A stretch of 64,000 nucleotides of DNA from Dermanyssus gallinae (taxonomy: Eukaryota > Arthropoda > Arachnida > Mesostigmata > Dermanyssidae): NCBI GenBank assembly GCA_003439945.1, contig QVRM01002014.1:1-64000 (forward strand), written 5' to 3'. The translations under genes and the position numbers were made by a program. Position 1 is the stretch's first letter; each line of letters starts with the position of its first letter. The notes under the pieces were generated by a model. It searched no databases. It was not told where the DNA came from and saw nothing but the letters and a program-made list of their open reading frames with translations. Of the stretch, positions 43,842 through 55,414 are shown piece after piece.

Positions 43842-46554
43842 ATGTCAGATAATACCTTATCTTCGCAAGATTCCGCAGTTCCCTCGACTTCTACAGCGAG
43901 CTATAAATCTGACTGCCCAATATGTCGAAAGACGTTTACCTCAAGGGGCTTACTCAGACGCATAAATTCTCTGCATCCAGGATCGAAAGCCCAAAGGCAG
44001 CCTGCAACAGATGACACGCGTGCACAACTTTTACACATAACATCTCACATTCAGTTTGTTTTTAAACATGTGAAGATGATACGTATAATACCTAAAACAG
44101 CAATAATGATTGTGCTGGAATGCCTAGTAAAAGTCTTAAACGATGTAGTGACTTACAATAATAATTCGGCATGGTTGTCTCTGCTATCGTTTGGCCCTGT
44201 TATACTTCGCCTTCCAAATGTCAAGAATGAGTTGCGATCGCTGGCAGACATTATACACTCAAACCTTAGAGACTTTGAGAATAGTCTTAGACTCGAGGGA
44301 TTGGCCGGTCGAGTCGGCCACCAGAGGCACAGGAAAATTGGCACCTCTGAGGGAGACTTAAAAAGAAGAGTGATTGCAAAGCTAACCGATGGTGATGTGT
44401 CGGGCGCTGCAAGACTCATAAGCTCGTGCGACATGTTCGGTGTCGAGTCCGACCATGTGGAGGCTCTACGTGACAAGCATCCCTGCGCACCAAAGGACTT
44501 GAGGTGGACTGATCCCCCTGCCCAAGCTTCCTCTGCGGAAAGCTTTCACGTGTCAAGAGAAGATATATACTGCGCAGTGGAAAGCTTTTCTAGAAGCTCC
44601 GCTGCAGGTCTTGACTTCATTCGACCAAGGCTTCTTCAAGATTTACTTTCTCGAGCAATTAGTAAACAAGCGGAGGCTTTGGCCGACGCACTGGCCAAGC
44701 TCATTGAAAGTTTACTACGAGGAGAGCCGCCAACAGATTTCTTGCCAATCATATTTGGAGCGAGGCTATTTGCATTGAAAAAGAAGAACGGCACAACCCG
44801 CTCTAACGCATGCTCATCTACACTCCGTAGGATAGCAGCGAAGATGGCCTGCTGGAAGAATGCGTCGCAAATTGAAGAAGCAATAGGCAAACACCAACTT
44901 GGCTTTGCTACTAGAAGCGGAACGGAAGTTGCGATCTATGCCACACGAGCCTATTTTCAATCTAGGTCAGAAGACATAGTCATGCTCAAACTAGAATTTC
45001 AAAATGCTTTCAACAGCGTTTGACGTTACCATATTCTAAGGGCTGTTGTCTCACACGCGCCTAACCTGTACCATTACATTATGCAGGCAAACAGAAATCC
45101 AACTCAACTGCTGTTGGTGGACCACGTCATACTCTCACAGTCGGGGTTGCAGGGCGACCCATTAGGCCCTCCACTGTTTTGTCTTGCCATCAAGGAGCTG
45201 ATCGACTCACTTGAGTCCCCGTTTAACGTATGGTACTTGGATGATGGCGTGTTAGCTGGTGACACTGTAACGGTAGCCCGTGATATTCAGAAGATACTGG
45301 ATTTTGCAACAAAGAGCGGGTTGTACCTCAATCCTCAAAAATGCGAACTCTTCGTGTCGGGATCAGCAATATCCGACTCCTCGGTCAGATTTATAACCGA
45401 CATTCTTCCAGACTGTATCCGAACAAACAAGACCAACCTTACCTTATTAGGCGTGCCACTTCTTGATGACGGGAAAAAGGAACAGTTATCTGGTTGGGTG
45501 GATAAGTCAAAATCGTCCTCAAGTCGCTAGAGCCTCTTGGGTGCACACAGGGGATTGTTCTTATTAAGGTCCTGTTTCTCGACAGCACGGGTAAACCTTG
45601 GTCGCAGGTCCCGCGGTAGTTGCCTCAATGTCTAGTGCCTGGCAAAAGGCGTTAAGGATACTAGATTCCCCAGCTGTCGAACGCTTACGTACTACACTAT
45701 AAAATTCCAAGGAATGTCTCCTAGCACGCACTGGAGCAGCCCCTCCGGAGAATCCGATTTCCCAGGCAAGCTGGACCGCGCCGTTGGAGGATATGCAACT
45801 AGCCAATCTCCTCAATTCAGCACAAGACGAGGTGAACAAAGCACGGCTTCAAGCAGTTTCATCTAGTGGTGCTGGTGCATGGCTCAATTCTCTACCGAGT
45901 GCTCCCGTTGGAACTCTCTTACAGAACTACGTCGTCAGGATCTGTGTCGGTCACCGCCTTGGGGTCCCTCTAGTCGAAGAGCATGAATACAGCCGTGGCG
46001 AGAAGGTCTCACCCCTAGGGCACTATGGCTTATCCTGCATCCGCAGCTTAGGTCGTAGGACGAGACACGCTGCTTTGAATGATACCCTAGCCTGTGCTCT
46101 AAGGTCCTCTGGCTACCCGTGTGTTCTCGAACCCGCAGGTTTGTATACAGACGACTCCCGTCGACCTGATGGGATGACCCTAACAGTTTTTGAGAGTGGC
46201 AAGACACTCGTCTGGGGTGCTACCATGACTGACTCTTTAGCACCTTCAATGGCCAGTCACGGCGCTACCCAGGCTGGTTATGCTGTTTTGCAGGCAGAAA
46301 GAAACAAGTGTCGGAAGTATGCATCTATCGGAGACTCTATGGATTTTCGACCTTTTGCCCTTGAGACCATAGGGGGCCCAGGTAAAATTACGGAGGGAGT
46401 TATTACTAAGATATGCAAGTGTCTAAGATTGGCCACAGGGGACCTGCGCGCTGGTGAATCTTCCGGCAAAGGCTGTCATTGGATATACAACGTGGTAACG
46501 CCACGGCGGTGCTTGGTACCTTGTCCAGGTGGTCGACACCAGGCCTGGACCTAG
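43842..46554 (+). pseudogene. RLE-A ORF2: C2H2 finger, RT and restriction-like endonuclease
   Basis: Starts MSDNTLSSQDSAVPST at 43842; C2H2-like finger CPICRKTFTSRGLLRRINSL at about 43914-43975. RT: AAGLDFIRPRLL, 'ATRSGTEVAIYATRAYFQSR', motif A LKLEFQNAFNSV (E in place of the usual D), TGA at 45021-45023 with the frame resuming RYHILRAVVSHAP, motif B QSGLQGDPLGPPLF (one Q shorter than usual), motif C WYLDDGVLAGD, LTLLGVPLLDDG. Frameshift near 45515. C-terminal domain 45784-46554: HYGLSCIRSLGRRTRH, RRPDGMTLTVFESGK, LVWGATMTDSLAPS (W-G-A where W-D-A is usual: a nuclease acidic residue is lost) and FALETIGGPGK. Confidence 0.8.
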
Positions 46555-46604
46555 GGCTGGTGTAGTTTGTCGTCACGTTCGCTGGGGGACAATTGTTTAC
46601 ACCC

Positions 46605-47331
46605 TGTGACGAACACTATGTGAGTCGTGTTCTTCTTAGCGCAGCACCCGCTTCACCCTCTATTGGCGCGGGTGTCAGAGCGGCCGTGCAAGAGAGACGT
46701 TGAGAGAAAGAACATGCTAGAAGCTGCCAGCACGCGTAATAGAACACTCGAAGCTATCAACACGTGTAATAGAACACTCGAGAGCAGCTAACGCGGAAAT
46801 GGAACATTCTTTAAGCTATCATCTTGTGTAAGTGAACATTCAGTAACCGCTAAGACGTGCACATTACATTCAAGACGGCCATCTATCGACAGCCGGCCGA
46901 ACCCATACGCTAAGTAATGCAGATCGAAAATAACGTGTAATTATTGTAATACACAGACAACTATAAGAGCAAACACTACTAAGTATGCATGTTAAGTATG
47001 CCAGATACATAAACGACACAAAACTATTCAATATGTAAAATGTATTGAGAAATGAATAAATGAGAGCACCCGGGAGCGGCGGCGGGAGAGCGCATCTGCA
47101 TGCACTTTCAAGTCGGCGCGTATATAACGGGCCTATTTGAGACGAGCCAGAGACATCGAAAAGAACGAATCGACGGCATCTCCGAACGGCCGGTAGTTTC
47201 GCGCGCTCACGCCAAGCTCCCGAGGTTACTGTGTTAACCGACGTTATCGTGTCGTTCTTTCTTGTGAGCGAAACCTCCGTACGTCCCACCGCGTAGCCCT
47301 CATCCTGACAGTAAGAGCGCGGTGCGTGACA
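46605..47331 (+). repeat. Orphan 5' LTR (727 bp) with adjacent primer site
   Basis: Begins TGTGACGAAC, ends GGTGCGTGACA, and is followed at once by atttggtgtcacacccctca, a likely primer-binding site. A TATA-like cgtatataacg lies at about 47118 and an aataaatgag at about 47056. Downstream 47394-47445 opens MGANENTTALCRIERARK, possibly the first residues of a BEL/Pao-type gag, before a (TA)n tract; nothing further of the element is visible, nor a 3' LTR. Confidence 0.6.
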
Positions 47332-47440
47332 ATTTGGTGTCACACCCCTCACTACAAAGTCAAGCTTCTTAAAACAGTCAATTTTATGGGAGCCAACGAA
47401 AACACGACTGCACTCTGCCGAATCGAACGCGCTAGAAAAT

Positions 47441-47443
<3 letters not shown>

Positions 47444-47505
<62 letters not shown>
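47444..47505. repeat. (TA)n microsatellite
   Basis: About 60 bp of pure alternating AT. Confidence 0.95.
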
Positions 47506-47506
<1 letters not shown>

Positions 47507-48003
47507 ATGTGCACTCATACTACAACATTAAGTGCCTTATGTTTACTAACTAAGCATGTATACGTTTGTTTTGGGCAGAGTAAATGTATAATCTTGGTGC
47601 ACACAGCATCGGGATATGGCACATAAGCAACTAATTCGTTTTAAACATAATTTTGCGTTTGTTTTTGCTTTACATTGACAAAACAGCATTCTGCACAACT
47701 AGTTCACACGAATATCAAGAAAGGACATATGTCTAGCAAAAGCATTCAAACGCAAGCGGAACCCGTTAACCGGTATTCGCCTCCAGCTGCGTCTTGATCT
47801 TGTTCCAGAGATAAAATGCCCACCCTTAAGGAACTGCACCAAGCAGCTTTTGCCAGCATTGCAAATGGTAAGTGAGTTCCCGACGTTCATCTAGCTGGCG
47901 ACTTAATAATCATGGCAAAGTTTTCGATTTACAAAAAAACAGGAGCCATCGTTCGACATTTATAATCATCAGCCAATTTTCCTGCGAAGTAACATTATAT
48001 ATA
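47506..48003. other. No gene recognised
   Basis: AT-rich, no coherent frame. Confidence 0.4.
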
Positions 48004-48004
48004 C

Positions 48005-48200
48005 ATAGGGTGACCGAAAAAAACTTGAGAGCGATATTGCGAATTGTAAAGTTCGTTAAAGCAAATATTTTTTTCAATGGGGCACGTTCTTGGAGAAGTC
48101 TTGTTTCAGAGTGAGAGTGAAATTACTAACATTTGTGGCACTGGTGTTGTTGCGTCCAGAGAAAGCTCAAAGGTTTCTACAACAAAGACATATACACCTT
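48005..48200 (+). mobile_element. Single end of a MITE related to the 37809 element
   Basis: tagggtgaccgaaaaaaact at 48006, then after about 60 nt tttttttcaatggggcacg and cagagtgagagtgaaattac. The 37809 MITE has caatgggtggaagccg then aggagtgaggatgaaattta at the same distances. A piece (ttactaactttt, gtgacactggtt) recurs near 49346. No matching right end found. Confidence 0.5.
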
Positions 48201-48354
48201 GTTTGGACTCAGTGCCGCATAGACGAAATGATATCGGTACTACAGTGTTCGCTGTGTCTGAGTTTTAACCATACGGCCAGGAAATTTTTTGTTTGTGATA
48301 TGGGAGGCTTGGAAACGCTAAAGCACTATCGGTACTGGCAACCAACAGCACCTA

Positions 48355-49011
48355 GTGTCGGATTTCCACCCACTAAAAACCTCAATCCTCTCCCCCCCCA
48401 GAGTTTCGAATTGTGTGGCACTACTTTGAGACCGTGGAGGGGAGCCTCGTGCTCCACCGGCTCTCATGGATCTCGTTGTGTTCTCAGCTGACCAACCCGA
48501 GGGGATGCATCGAGCCGTTCTACGGAGGGCTGCGTTGCCATAGCCCCTTGCGGGACAACCTCATTTCGACCACTTAATGGCACCTACGTGCCTTCGTAGC
48601 GCGGCGAGGATTTTCTAGGCGCGTCTTCTCGCTAATAGCGTCCAAGAAATAGACGCCCGCCGATCCTACATCATGTGACCGACAATGTCTTGTGTCAATC
48701 TCCTTGCATAGCACTACGTCGAGCTTCAGCGGACCTGGGCCTGGGCGGAACAGGACGGGACCGTATGGTCGACAGCGTCTGGCTGTCCCGACCTGCAGAG
48801 TGTGCACGTATCTACCTGCAACTTCCCAATCCGCACCATATGGGTTTGAAATTGGCCGTGGCCGTAAGAACCTGGACCGAGAAGTATGTAAGTGGCCCCT
48901 GGCCAGGTCCGTTGTACCAAGTCGGAGGTCCGGTACGAGCGACCGGGTCCAGTTTGCCCGGGGCACTCCTGAGCCTGGTGTAGCCCATTCGTGAGCCCAC
49001 GCGTCAAGCAA
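48355..49011 (-). pseudogene. R1-like LINE C-terminus plus 3' UTR
   Basis: Minus strand: 'YGHGQFQTHMVRIGK' then the knuckle CTLCRSGQPDAVDHTVPSC at about 48762-48820, equivalent to TGHGDFQVYLNRIG and its knuckle in the R1 element at 19020-19388. A frame break separates it from VVLCKEIDTRHCRSHD, GVYFLDAISEKTRLENPRRA. The 3' UTR carries gtttttagtgggtggaaatc (48358-48380, minus). RT is absent. Confidence 0.7.
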
Positions 49012-49039
49012 TCCGGACGAACTGCTGAGCCTTTTCTAC

Positions 49040-50218
49040 ACTGAGCGAAAGCTACTGTCCCAGAACCTACGACTGGGGAACCCCTTAAATGCCATGCCCT
49101 TGTAGAGGCTCTTCTCCAAGATCATAAATCCTAGATTATGGCAAAAAGATTCACAGATACTGTCTCCGAAGCAAAAGGCAGTACTGCGGCCACCCCCCGA
49201 CAAGAAGCAAAGGGAACAACTGGATTTAATGAAATTGAGATTCCCATGAAACCGTAGCTTTATAGTGTGCTTCATGATTTTTTACCAGTTAAAAGTTTAA
49301 CTTTAGATTTTTTACCAGTTAAAAGTAAACTTAATTTAACTTTCAAATTACTAACTTTTGTGACACTGGTTGTATTGCCCAACATAGGAGCACACAAAAT
49401 GCGAATCCGAGGCAACCAGTCCTTCTATAGCGAAGTTAAGCATGCTGTCGTTTTTGTAAGAACATTCTGCTTCCCTGAAAGAATATATGACGCCGGCTGG
49501 ACACGTCGCAGAAATTAAAGTTTCATTGGTAGCTTTCACGTTTAATATTTCAAAATCCTATCACTTCTCATCTCCATCAGATACATCACTCTAAAAGCAG
49601 ACGCAACTATTTATTATCTTATAGTAATTTTTCGAAGACTGCTACAAACTACATTCGTAAACCAATCGGCAGAATTAGTAACGTCCATAGCTACTACTAT
49701 ACGTAGTTGCTATAGCTACTGTATCGTGATGACCTGGTACACAGCGGCCGAAAAGGTTTACTTCTCTCACATTTATGTTAAAGCGCTGTGTAACGCATAC
49801 GAGGCGCGGCGGCTGCACTATTTTTGCGTTTTCCAAATAGACGCTTACCTTGCACTAACACGTTTGTGAACGTACATTGGCACAACACTTACCGTCGGGC
49901 AAGCGAGAGCCCGCATATGACTCGCCAGCGTGAACGGCCTCATAGGCTTAGCCATAATTTCTGAGAGGTTCGAAAAACACACATTTTTAAAGTGAAACAG
50001 ATCCAGAAGATGCTCGCGAGAACTGTGGTTCCAGCATGACGGGGCGCCGCCCGCATTCCATCGCTGCGGCCGTTTCATCATCATTCAAACGATTGTTGGT
50101 GAAAATTATATCTGTTAATGTAGGGAGTGTAGAAACAAAAAACATTTACTGCAAAACAAGGGGTAGTCGAAAGATGTAGGACTAACTCAGCAACTGTCCC
50201 CTGCCATACTTTCCAGGT

Positions 50219-50254
<36 letters not shown>

Positions 50255-50355
50255 ACCTCGCGGACTGTCAGCTTCCCGTGAGCCTTCATGTAACACATCT
50301 ATACGCATTATCCGTACATATATTTACTTACCGTTTGTTCTTTTAATGGTCTCAG
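49040..50355. other. No gene recognised; 30-bp duplication at 49276-49335; (TA)n at 50219
   Basis: gattttttaccagttaaaag occurs at 49276 and 49306. The (TA)n tract is about 30 bp. The last 30 nt (tttgttcttttaatggtctcag) form the polypyrimidine tract and acceptor of the following exon. Confidence 0.45.
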
Positions 50356-50510
50356 CACATCCGGAGAAGATAAAGGCATGCCAATCGCTGTTGGAGATTC
50401 TCTGTAAGAGGCGGCGAAAGTTAGCCCTGACCAACGACCCTCTGTTACAGTTCATCAACCAGCAAGTTCATTTAACCACATCCGAGCTGCTGTTGAAGCT
50501 CGAAAGTCAG
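50356..50510 (+). CDS. Protein kinase gene, upstream exon (155 bp)
   Basis: Acceptor tggtctcag|CACATCC (AG at 50354-50355) and donor AAGTCAG|gtttgt (GT at 50511). The exon encodes HPEKIKACQSLLEILCKRRR, then KLALTNDPLLQFINQQVHLT and TSELLLKLESQ, a helical, basic-then-leucine-rich segment with no domain I can name. It ends in phase 0, and the next exon (55415) also starts in phase 0 with VLSAKEIFDDAENLCQLFA, which continues the same helical character. Codon use is smooth and stop-free, unlike the surrounding repeats. Earlier exons must exist left of here but I cannot place them among the LINE debris. Confidence 0.65.
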
Positions 50511-50723
50511 GTTTGTCTAATTGATATTTACATAAGCACCAAAATATCGCATTGGGTGCGCGAGATAAACTCGTCACGTTACCAATTGTTAATTATTCTA
50601 CACAATCAAATAAAACAACAGTGCAGCTTTGTTTGCATCTGCCTATTTTCTCTAAAGCTAAATGTTTATTGCTAGACTTTAAGCGTGATGTAGTAGTGAA
50701 TTATATTAATGTTTTATCGACAT

Positions 50724-50756
50724 ATAAATATATATATATATATATTTTTTTTTCAT

Positions 50757-50822
<66 letters not shown>
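50724..50822. repeat. (TA)n microsatellite, two blocks
   Basis: 50724-50745 and 50759-50822, separated by a T-run. Confidence 0.95.
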
Positions 50823-50826
<4 letters not shown>

Positions 50827-51159
50827 TGGCGATGTGCCTACACAGACAGATTAGCATTTCTATTGAAATACAATATTGCCTAATCGGTTAGGTGGTGACA
50901 TTTTTGTACTTTAACAAGCAATTAACAAGGCACCCAATTGTTTGCTACTTTTTTAATATTTAATTTGTTTATGACATTTTTTTTAAACAACACTTAATTG
51001 CAATATTGAATGCTTTAATGTTAGTCTTAAGTTCGATATACATACAGTACGATTGTCGGGTAGCTGCTCTCCACTCCATATAATGGAATACGCGGATAGC
51101 AAGTGCGCAAGAGACCAAGAGTGCTAGGCCGCACGCACCAATCGGTTCCAACTGCGGTC

Positions 51160-51160
<1 letters not shown>

Positions 51161-51251
<91 letters not shown>
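51161..51251. repeat. (TTA)30 microsatellite
   Basis: About 90 bp of uninterrupted tat/tta triplets. Translations as poly-Leu or poly-Asn are artefacts. Confidence 0.97.
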
Positions 51252-52462
51252 GGGAGGTATAAACGTTTTTATTTTTATTGTTGTTGTCGTTTTCGCCAAA
51301 GTACATTGCTGGCTGCTGTCGACAACTACAAGATTGCAGTGGATAATCAGTAATTGTAGTAATCAGGCGATTAGTGGATTTTTTTTTATATGGCGGAATT
51401 ATGGCGCTGTGTGTTGTTGTCAATGCACACTTTACTCTTCAAAAACCCCACTAGAGAAAGTCTAACGTCATTGAGTTCACATGATCTTCGTTCTAGACCC
51501 TGGGCAACCTCCGCAGTACAGAGGCTTTATGCTTTCAAGTGTATTTGCAAGTACTCGTGAATAAAGCTATGTGTTTCATTCATTGAATCGAAAGATCTTG
51601 AAGGTCAGTAAATTGACCACGTGAGATTTCCTTGTTTTATTGTGCTTTCTTGTTAGAACCAGAGTTTACTCGCTTCGATTTTTTGTCAAGCTTGGCTAAT
51701 TATTATTTAGGATCATGCTGCGATAACGCTTGCCGTTGAGTAAACAAGATCGGACCCCGATGACTCTTTTGGGCTAGAGGCCGCACCAGACTGTCACATG
51801 TAACGCATGTATCGGCCTTACGTGAAAAACCGTAATGTTTTGGTTGCCCAGATTCGACCGCTAGTTATGTTTATTTATACTTCCATCGAAATCACACAGG
51901 CTTTGTCGAGGAAGGTAATTTTCTCCACAAATCGGCCTCACGTTTCATCATCCCTATAATCTAGCTGGCAAAATTGAGCTGCTCCAGCTGGAACTCGGGT
52001 CTGGTTTCTTGTGTCAGCGGAATCTTACATTATAAACACATTGCTAGATCCAACCTCAATATACGCCAAACTGAGGTGGAGGAAATACACAGTTGTAAAC
52101 ACGTCTCTGAACCGATACTTCTGAAAATTGTTCAACAATGTCGGCCACAGCGGCAATCGTTTTTGCCGAATGAGCGCGCCGTAGCCTTCCACGACTTGGC
52201 ACATCAGTCAGTCATCACCAGAAGGCCGGTGATCTAGACCGCGAATAGCATGAACAGTTCGCAAGCATGCCCATGCAGGGTTTCCATTTTCCACATAAAC
52301 TTACACTCTGTCCACGTTCTTCGGTTGGGTAACGTTTCATTTTAAGTTTGCCCGCCCACTTGAATTTACTTACAAGTACAGCAAACTACAAAGAAAGCAG
52401 TGCTAAGTGCGGGAATTTTTGAAAAATCTAACTTACATTTTGAAGGAAAAAATATGTATATA

Positions 52463-52590
52463 CAGGGTCTACCAGATTTTGTCCAACAAACCCTGGGATT
52501 TAGTAAAACTTAGCAAAAAAATAAATTTTCAATGGAACAAGGCGCGCAAATTTTTTTATGACTATTTGAGCGAGAATGCCAAAACATAGG
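52463..52590 (+). mobile_element. Single MITE end (CAGGGT type)
   Basis: tacagggtctaccagatttt, with TA before the tip, then aaattttcaatggaacaagg at the spacing found in the 37809 and 48005 ends. No partner end seen. Confidence 0.45.
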
Positions 52591-53819
52591 AATGAAACTT
52601 TACCGATTGAAATCAGCAACTATGCTGCCGCAAGGACCTTTGGAGAAACCGTCAATATTCAACATGTCCGCGTGCCCTGTGTAGCCGCTCAAAGCACCCG
52701 CGATATAAAATAATGACTTATGTATTTCAGTAAATATGTCAATCAGATAGTTCTTAAAAATTCCGTGTGTATCTGTATTATTTTGACATTTACACCTAAA
52801 TAGACGTGTACACCCCCCTTTGTATCAGTAACGCTTTGAGATGATAGGTCCTTGTGGCAGCCTGGTCGGTGACTCTCATTGCTAGACAGCATTGTGTCTT
52901 CTGTTAGAATGTTATCCTTAATGAACCTTAAATACCTATTTTTGGGGTTCAATGTGCATATTGTTGGGGCGAATAACAATATATGAGTTGGGGATATTCC
53001 CTAACTGGAATAGAGTGAGAAGGACCCATCGCACATAAGCCCTTTAGCTTTGCAGGGCGTATCGAACGGCATCCAGCAGCAGTTCTTGTTCAGGTAGAAC
53101 AAAGGCGATCAGGAAAGAGGCAAGCAGGGATGACTCGAACGCTTGGCTAGACCACTCCAAGGCTTGGGAGAGATCACAGCAACAGAAGTCTTGAAAAGAA
53201 AATACACGGCAAATTGACCAGGTAGCTGATAACAAACTTCACACAGTGTTACATGAAAGCATACGGGAAAATCAATTTCCACCTCACGCATGTGCATATA
53301 GGCCGTTCATGTGCGTATACGGGAGAACCTATAACAAGATCGAAGTGGCACACAGTCCTCCTACCCACGCGCTCTGTAACACTATTGAGAGAAAAATAAT
53401 GTGATGCTTAACTATTGCCTACGTTTGACGAGGAGAAAATGGTTGGCCCTGACAAAAGTCCAACGGACTCGTTCTACCGAAAGCACCGTAACGTCTATGC
53501 TTGATGACAAAGTAACCGTGAGTAGACTTTAATAGGCCAAACAAAAGAAAAATACAGCGTGATGAGGAGCGCAGATGTCTTGACGGAGAGATGGTGGATT
53601 GCTGTCCCCGCATTGGTACTACAGAGGAGGCCGAGGTGCAAGACATGGAGGTCAGCGTATAGTCTAGACAGTGCCGAACATACAATGCCACAGAAATAAT
53701 GCTGAGAAGGCCCCGCAATTATTCGACCAAAGACAAACGGCATTTAGATAATCTTTAGAGTTCCATACCAAGCGTTGAATGCGCGTAAATACTTGTTCGC
53801 CCCTCTTCTGTCAAAAAAG

Positions 53820-54830
53820 ATCAACCTGATGGAATTATTCTATGCGGACGACATGCCTGATTATCTCAATAAGAATAAGAATAAATAGAAGCGACAAGTG
53901 CCTGTGACAGGGGTGTCATCAATTCTGTTTGCCATGAAAACTCGCACAAAGCTGTGTAAGTTGAATCCGGTAACTTACTCCGAAACGTTGTTGCGAAAGC
54001 AAATCTCAAGGTTCTATTACTAGAAAATGCCGTCGGCCTGATATGAAAAAACCCTCAAATACCTTGGATCTGCTTTTAGTGGCAGCCTAAACAACAAGCT
54101 TATCAGAGCAAAACAAGAAGTGATAAATGTTTTAAAGCAGCTACATCTTGAATCCACAATAAGCTTTCAGTAGGTCTGAAGTTTGCAGAGCGCACTGGAG
54201 TGCCGTCATGGTATTCCGTCTCATTTAAGGCAACGCAATAACAACTATATTAAAAATGCCTAAATAGTCTGAATTTCCCGGCAAAGAAATGCATTTAGAT
54301 AGACATTGGGAAATTCAGGTAGCGGTATCGGATATTTGATACGACAAACTACAAGGGATTACGTTTGAAAACGAAAAATACAGAAAGTATGCAACCATAG
54401 CGGAAATGGTGTCAATATATAAATGACGGCCGCGTAACGACGATAGATGACATCCCAATGTAAACCACAGTGGCACAAGAGGACAGGAAAAAATACAGGA
54501 GCTTGCGCCGATGTAAAAACATACAAATGGAAAGAATTGAGGGCGGGCACCCATGCGTGAGTCTATTTAATTAACTAAAAGAGAATATCGAACACCGCGA
54601 AACAACGTCTGTACGAGAGTATGACGGCTAAAACTCATTTTGCCTCCTATCGGGCAACACGACACTGCGCAGAAAAACATTCGCGGAACTCCACTAATGG
54701 TTCTATTCCAGGCAGGAATATAGCCCACCGGACACCAGAGTAGAGGCTTAGACGCGGGATCCATGCTTAATATGTAAAATATTGTATGAGCCAATAGAAA
54801 AATAGAGGCTTCTAATCGAGTGGAAACGAA
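53820..54830 (+). pseudogene. Possible LINE RT relic
   Basis: Reads ELFYADDMPDYL (a YADD box) at about 53833, then after stops KTLKYLGSAFSGSLNNKLIR (54050), the usual order YADD...KYLG, and finally DPCLICKILYEPIE near 54760, a possible damaged knuckle. Very degenerate. Lies in the intron. Confidence 0.4.
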
Positions 54831-55067
54831 ATTCGAAACAATGAAAACAACTTTCGCACAAACCTGCGTGGGCGCGCAAACTTATGATGCCTGATTGTGG
54901 TTTGTGGTCAATTGTTTACGTACACCGGGCTTGTAGTGCCTTACATTATTATGTAGTTTTTTTACTTACACTACGGTGTGAGTTCATAGACTTTTTAGAC
55001 ACATTGGCAAATTAATACGAAACATCTACTAGACGCTTGTTTATATGTTTGATCCAAGATGATATCG

Positions 55068-55098
<31 letters not shown>

Positions 55099-55100
<2 letters not shown>

Positions 55101-55265
55101 GAGCGCGATGGATCAGTGGCAAAAGCCTTTGCCTTGCATTCGAATGGCCTGGGTTCGAGACCCAGACCGGCCACTCTTAAATTAGTTTTTAGACAAGGTG
55201 AATGCCGGAGTGGACTAAAAATCGACCAAGATCGAAAAAAAAACGGGGAGCACAGATGTCTCCAT
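55099..55265 (+). mobile_element. tRNA-derived SINE in the kinase intron
   Basis: gatggatcagtggc (55107-55120, A box) and ggttcgagacc (55152-55162, B box), followed by a non-tRNA body and an A-run. Preceded by (TA)n at 55069-55098. Different head from the 12.3-kb SINEs. Confidence 0.75.
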
Positions 55266-55414
55266 TACCATCCACTCCCCCCCCCATTTTATATACGAAA
55301 CCGTATTACACGTATATGCAATACTTAAAACCAAAAATAATTTGTAAAAGTGCTTTTTTCTGTGACGATTTATGTTTTGGTTTTAATTGGTATTTTATTT
55401 GTTTACGTTTCTAG

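Larger units (their letters stand above)
42790..46560 (+). mobile_element. RLE-A LINE, longest copy
   Basis: Two ORFs in the order gag-like then zinc finger/RT/restriction-like nuclease. Damage: a frame break in ORF1, a TGA and frameshift in ORF2, and loss of the segment between RT thumb and C-terminal domain near 45600. The short 3' part after 46554 has no clear tail. It lies head-to-head with the 38440-42043 copy. Confidence 0.8.
50511..55414 (+). other. 4.9-kb intron of the kinase gene
   Basis: GT at 50511, AG at 55413-55414 (gtttacgtttctag). Holds (TA)n at 50724-50822, a (TTA)n tract, a MITE end, a possible RT relic, and a SINE with (TA)n near its 3' end. No other exon recognised inside it. 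Confidence 0.6.

Noticed and set aside
51027..51465. Poly-Leu / poly-Asn ORFs
   Set aside because: Produced by the (TTA)30 tract on either strand.
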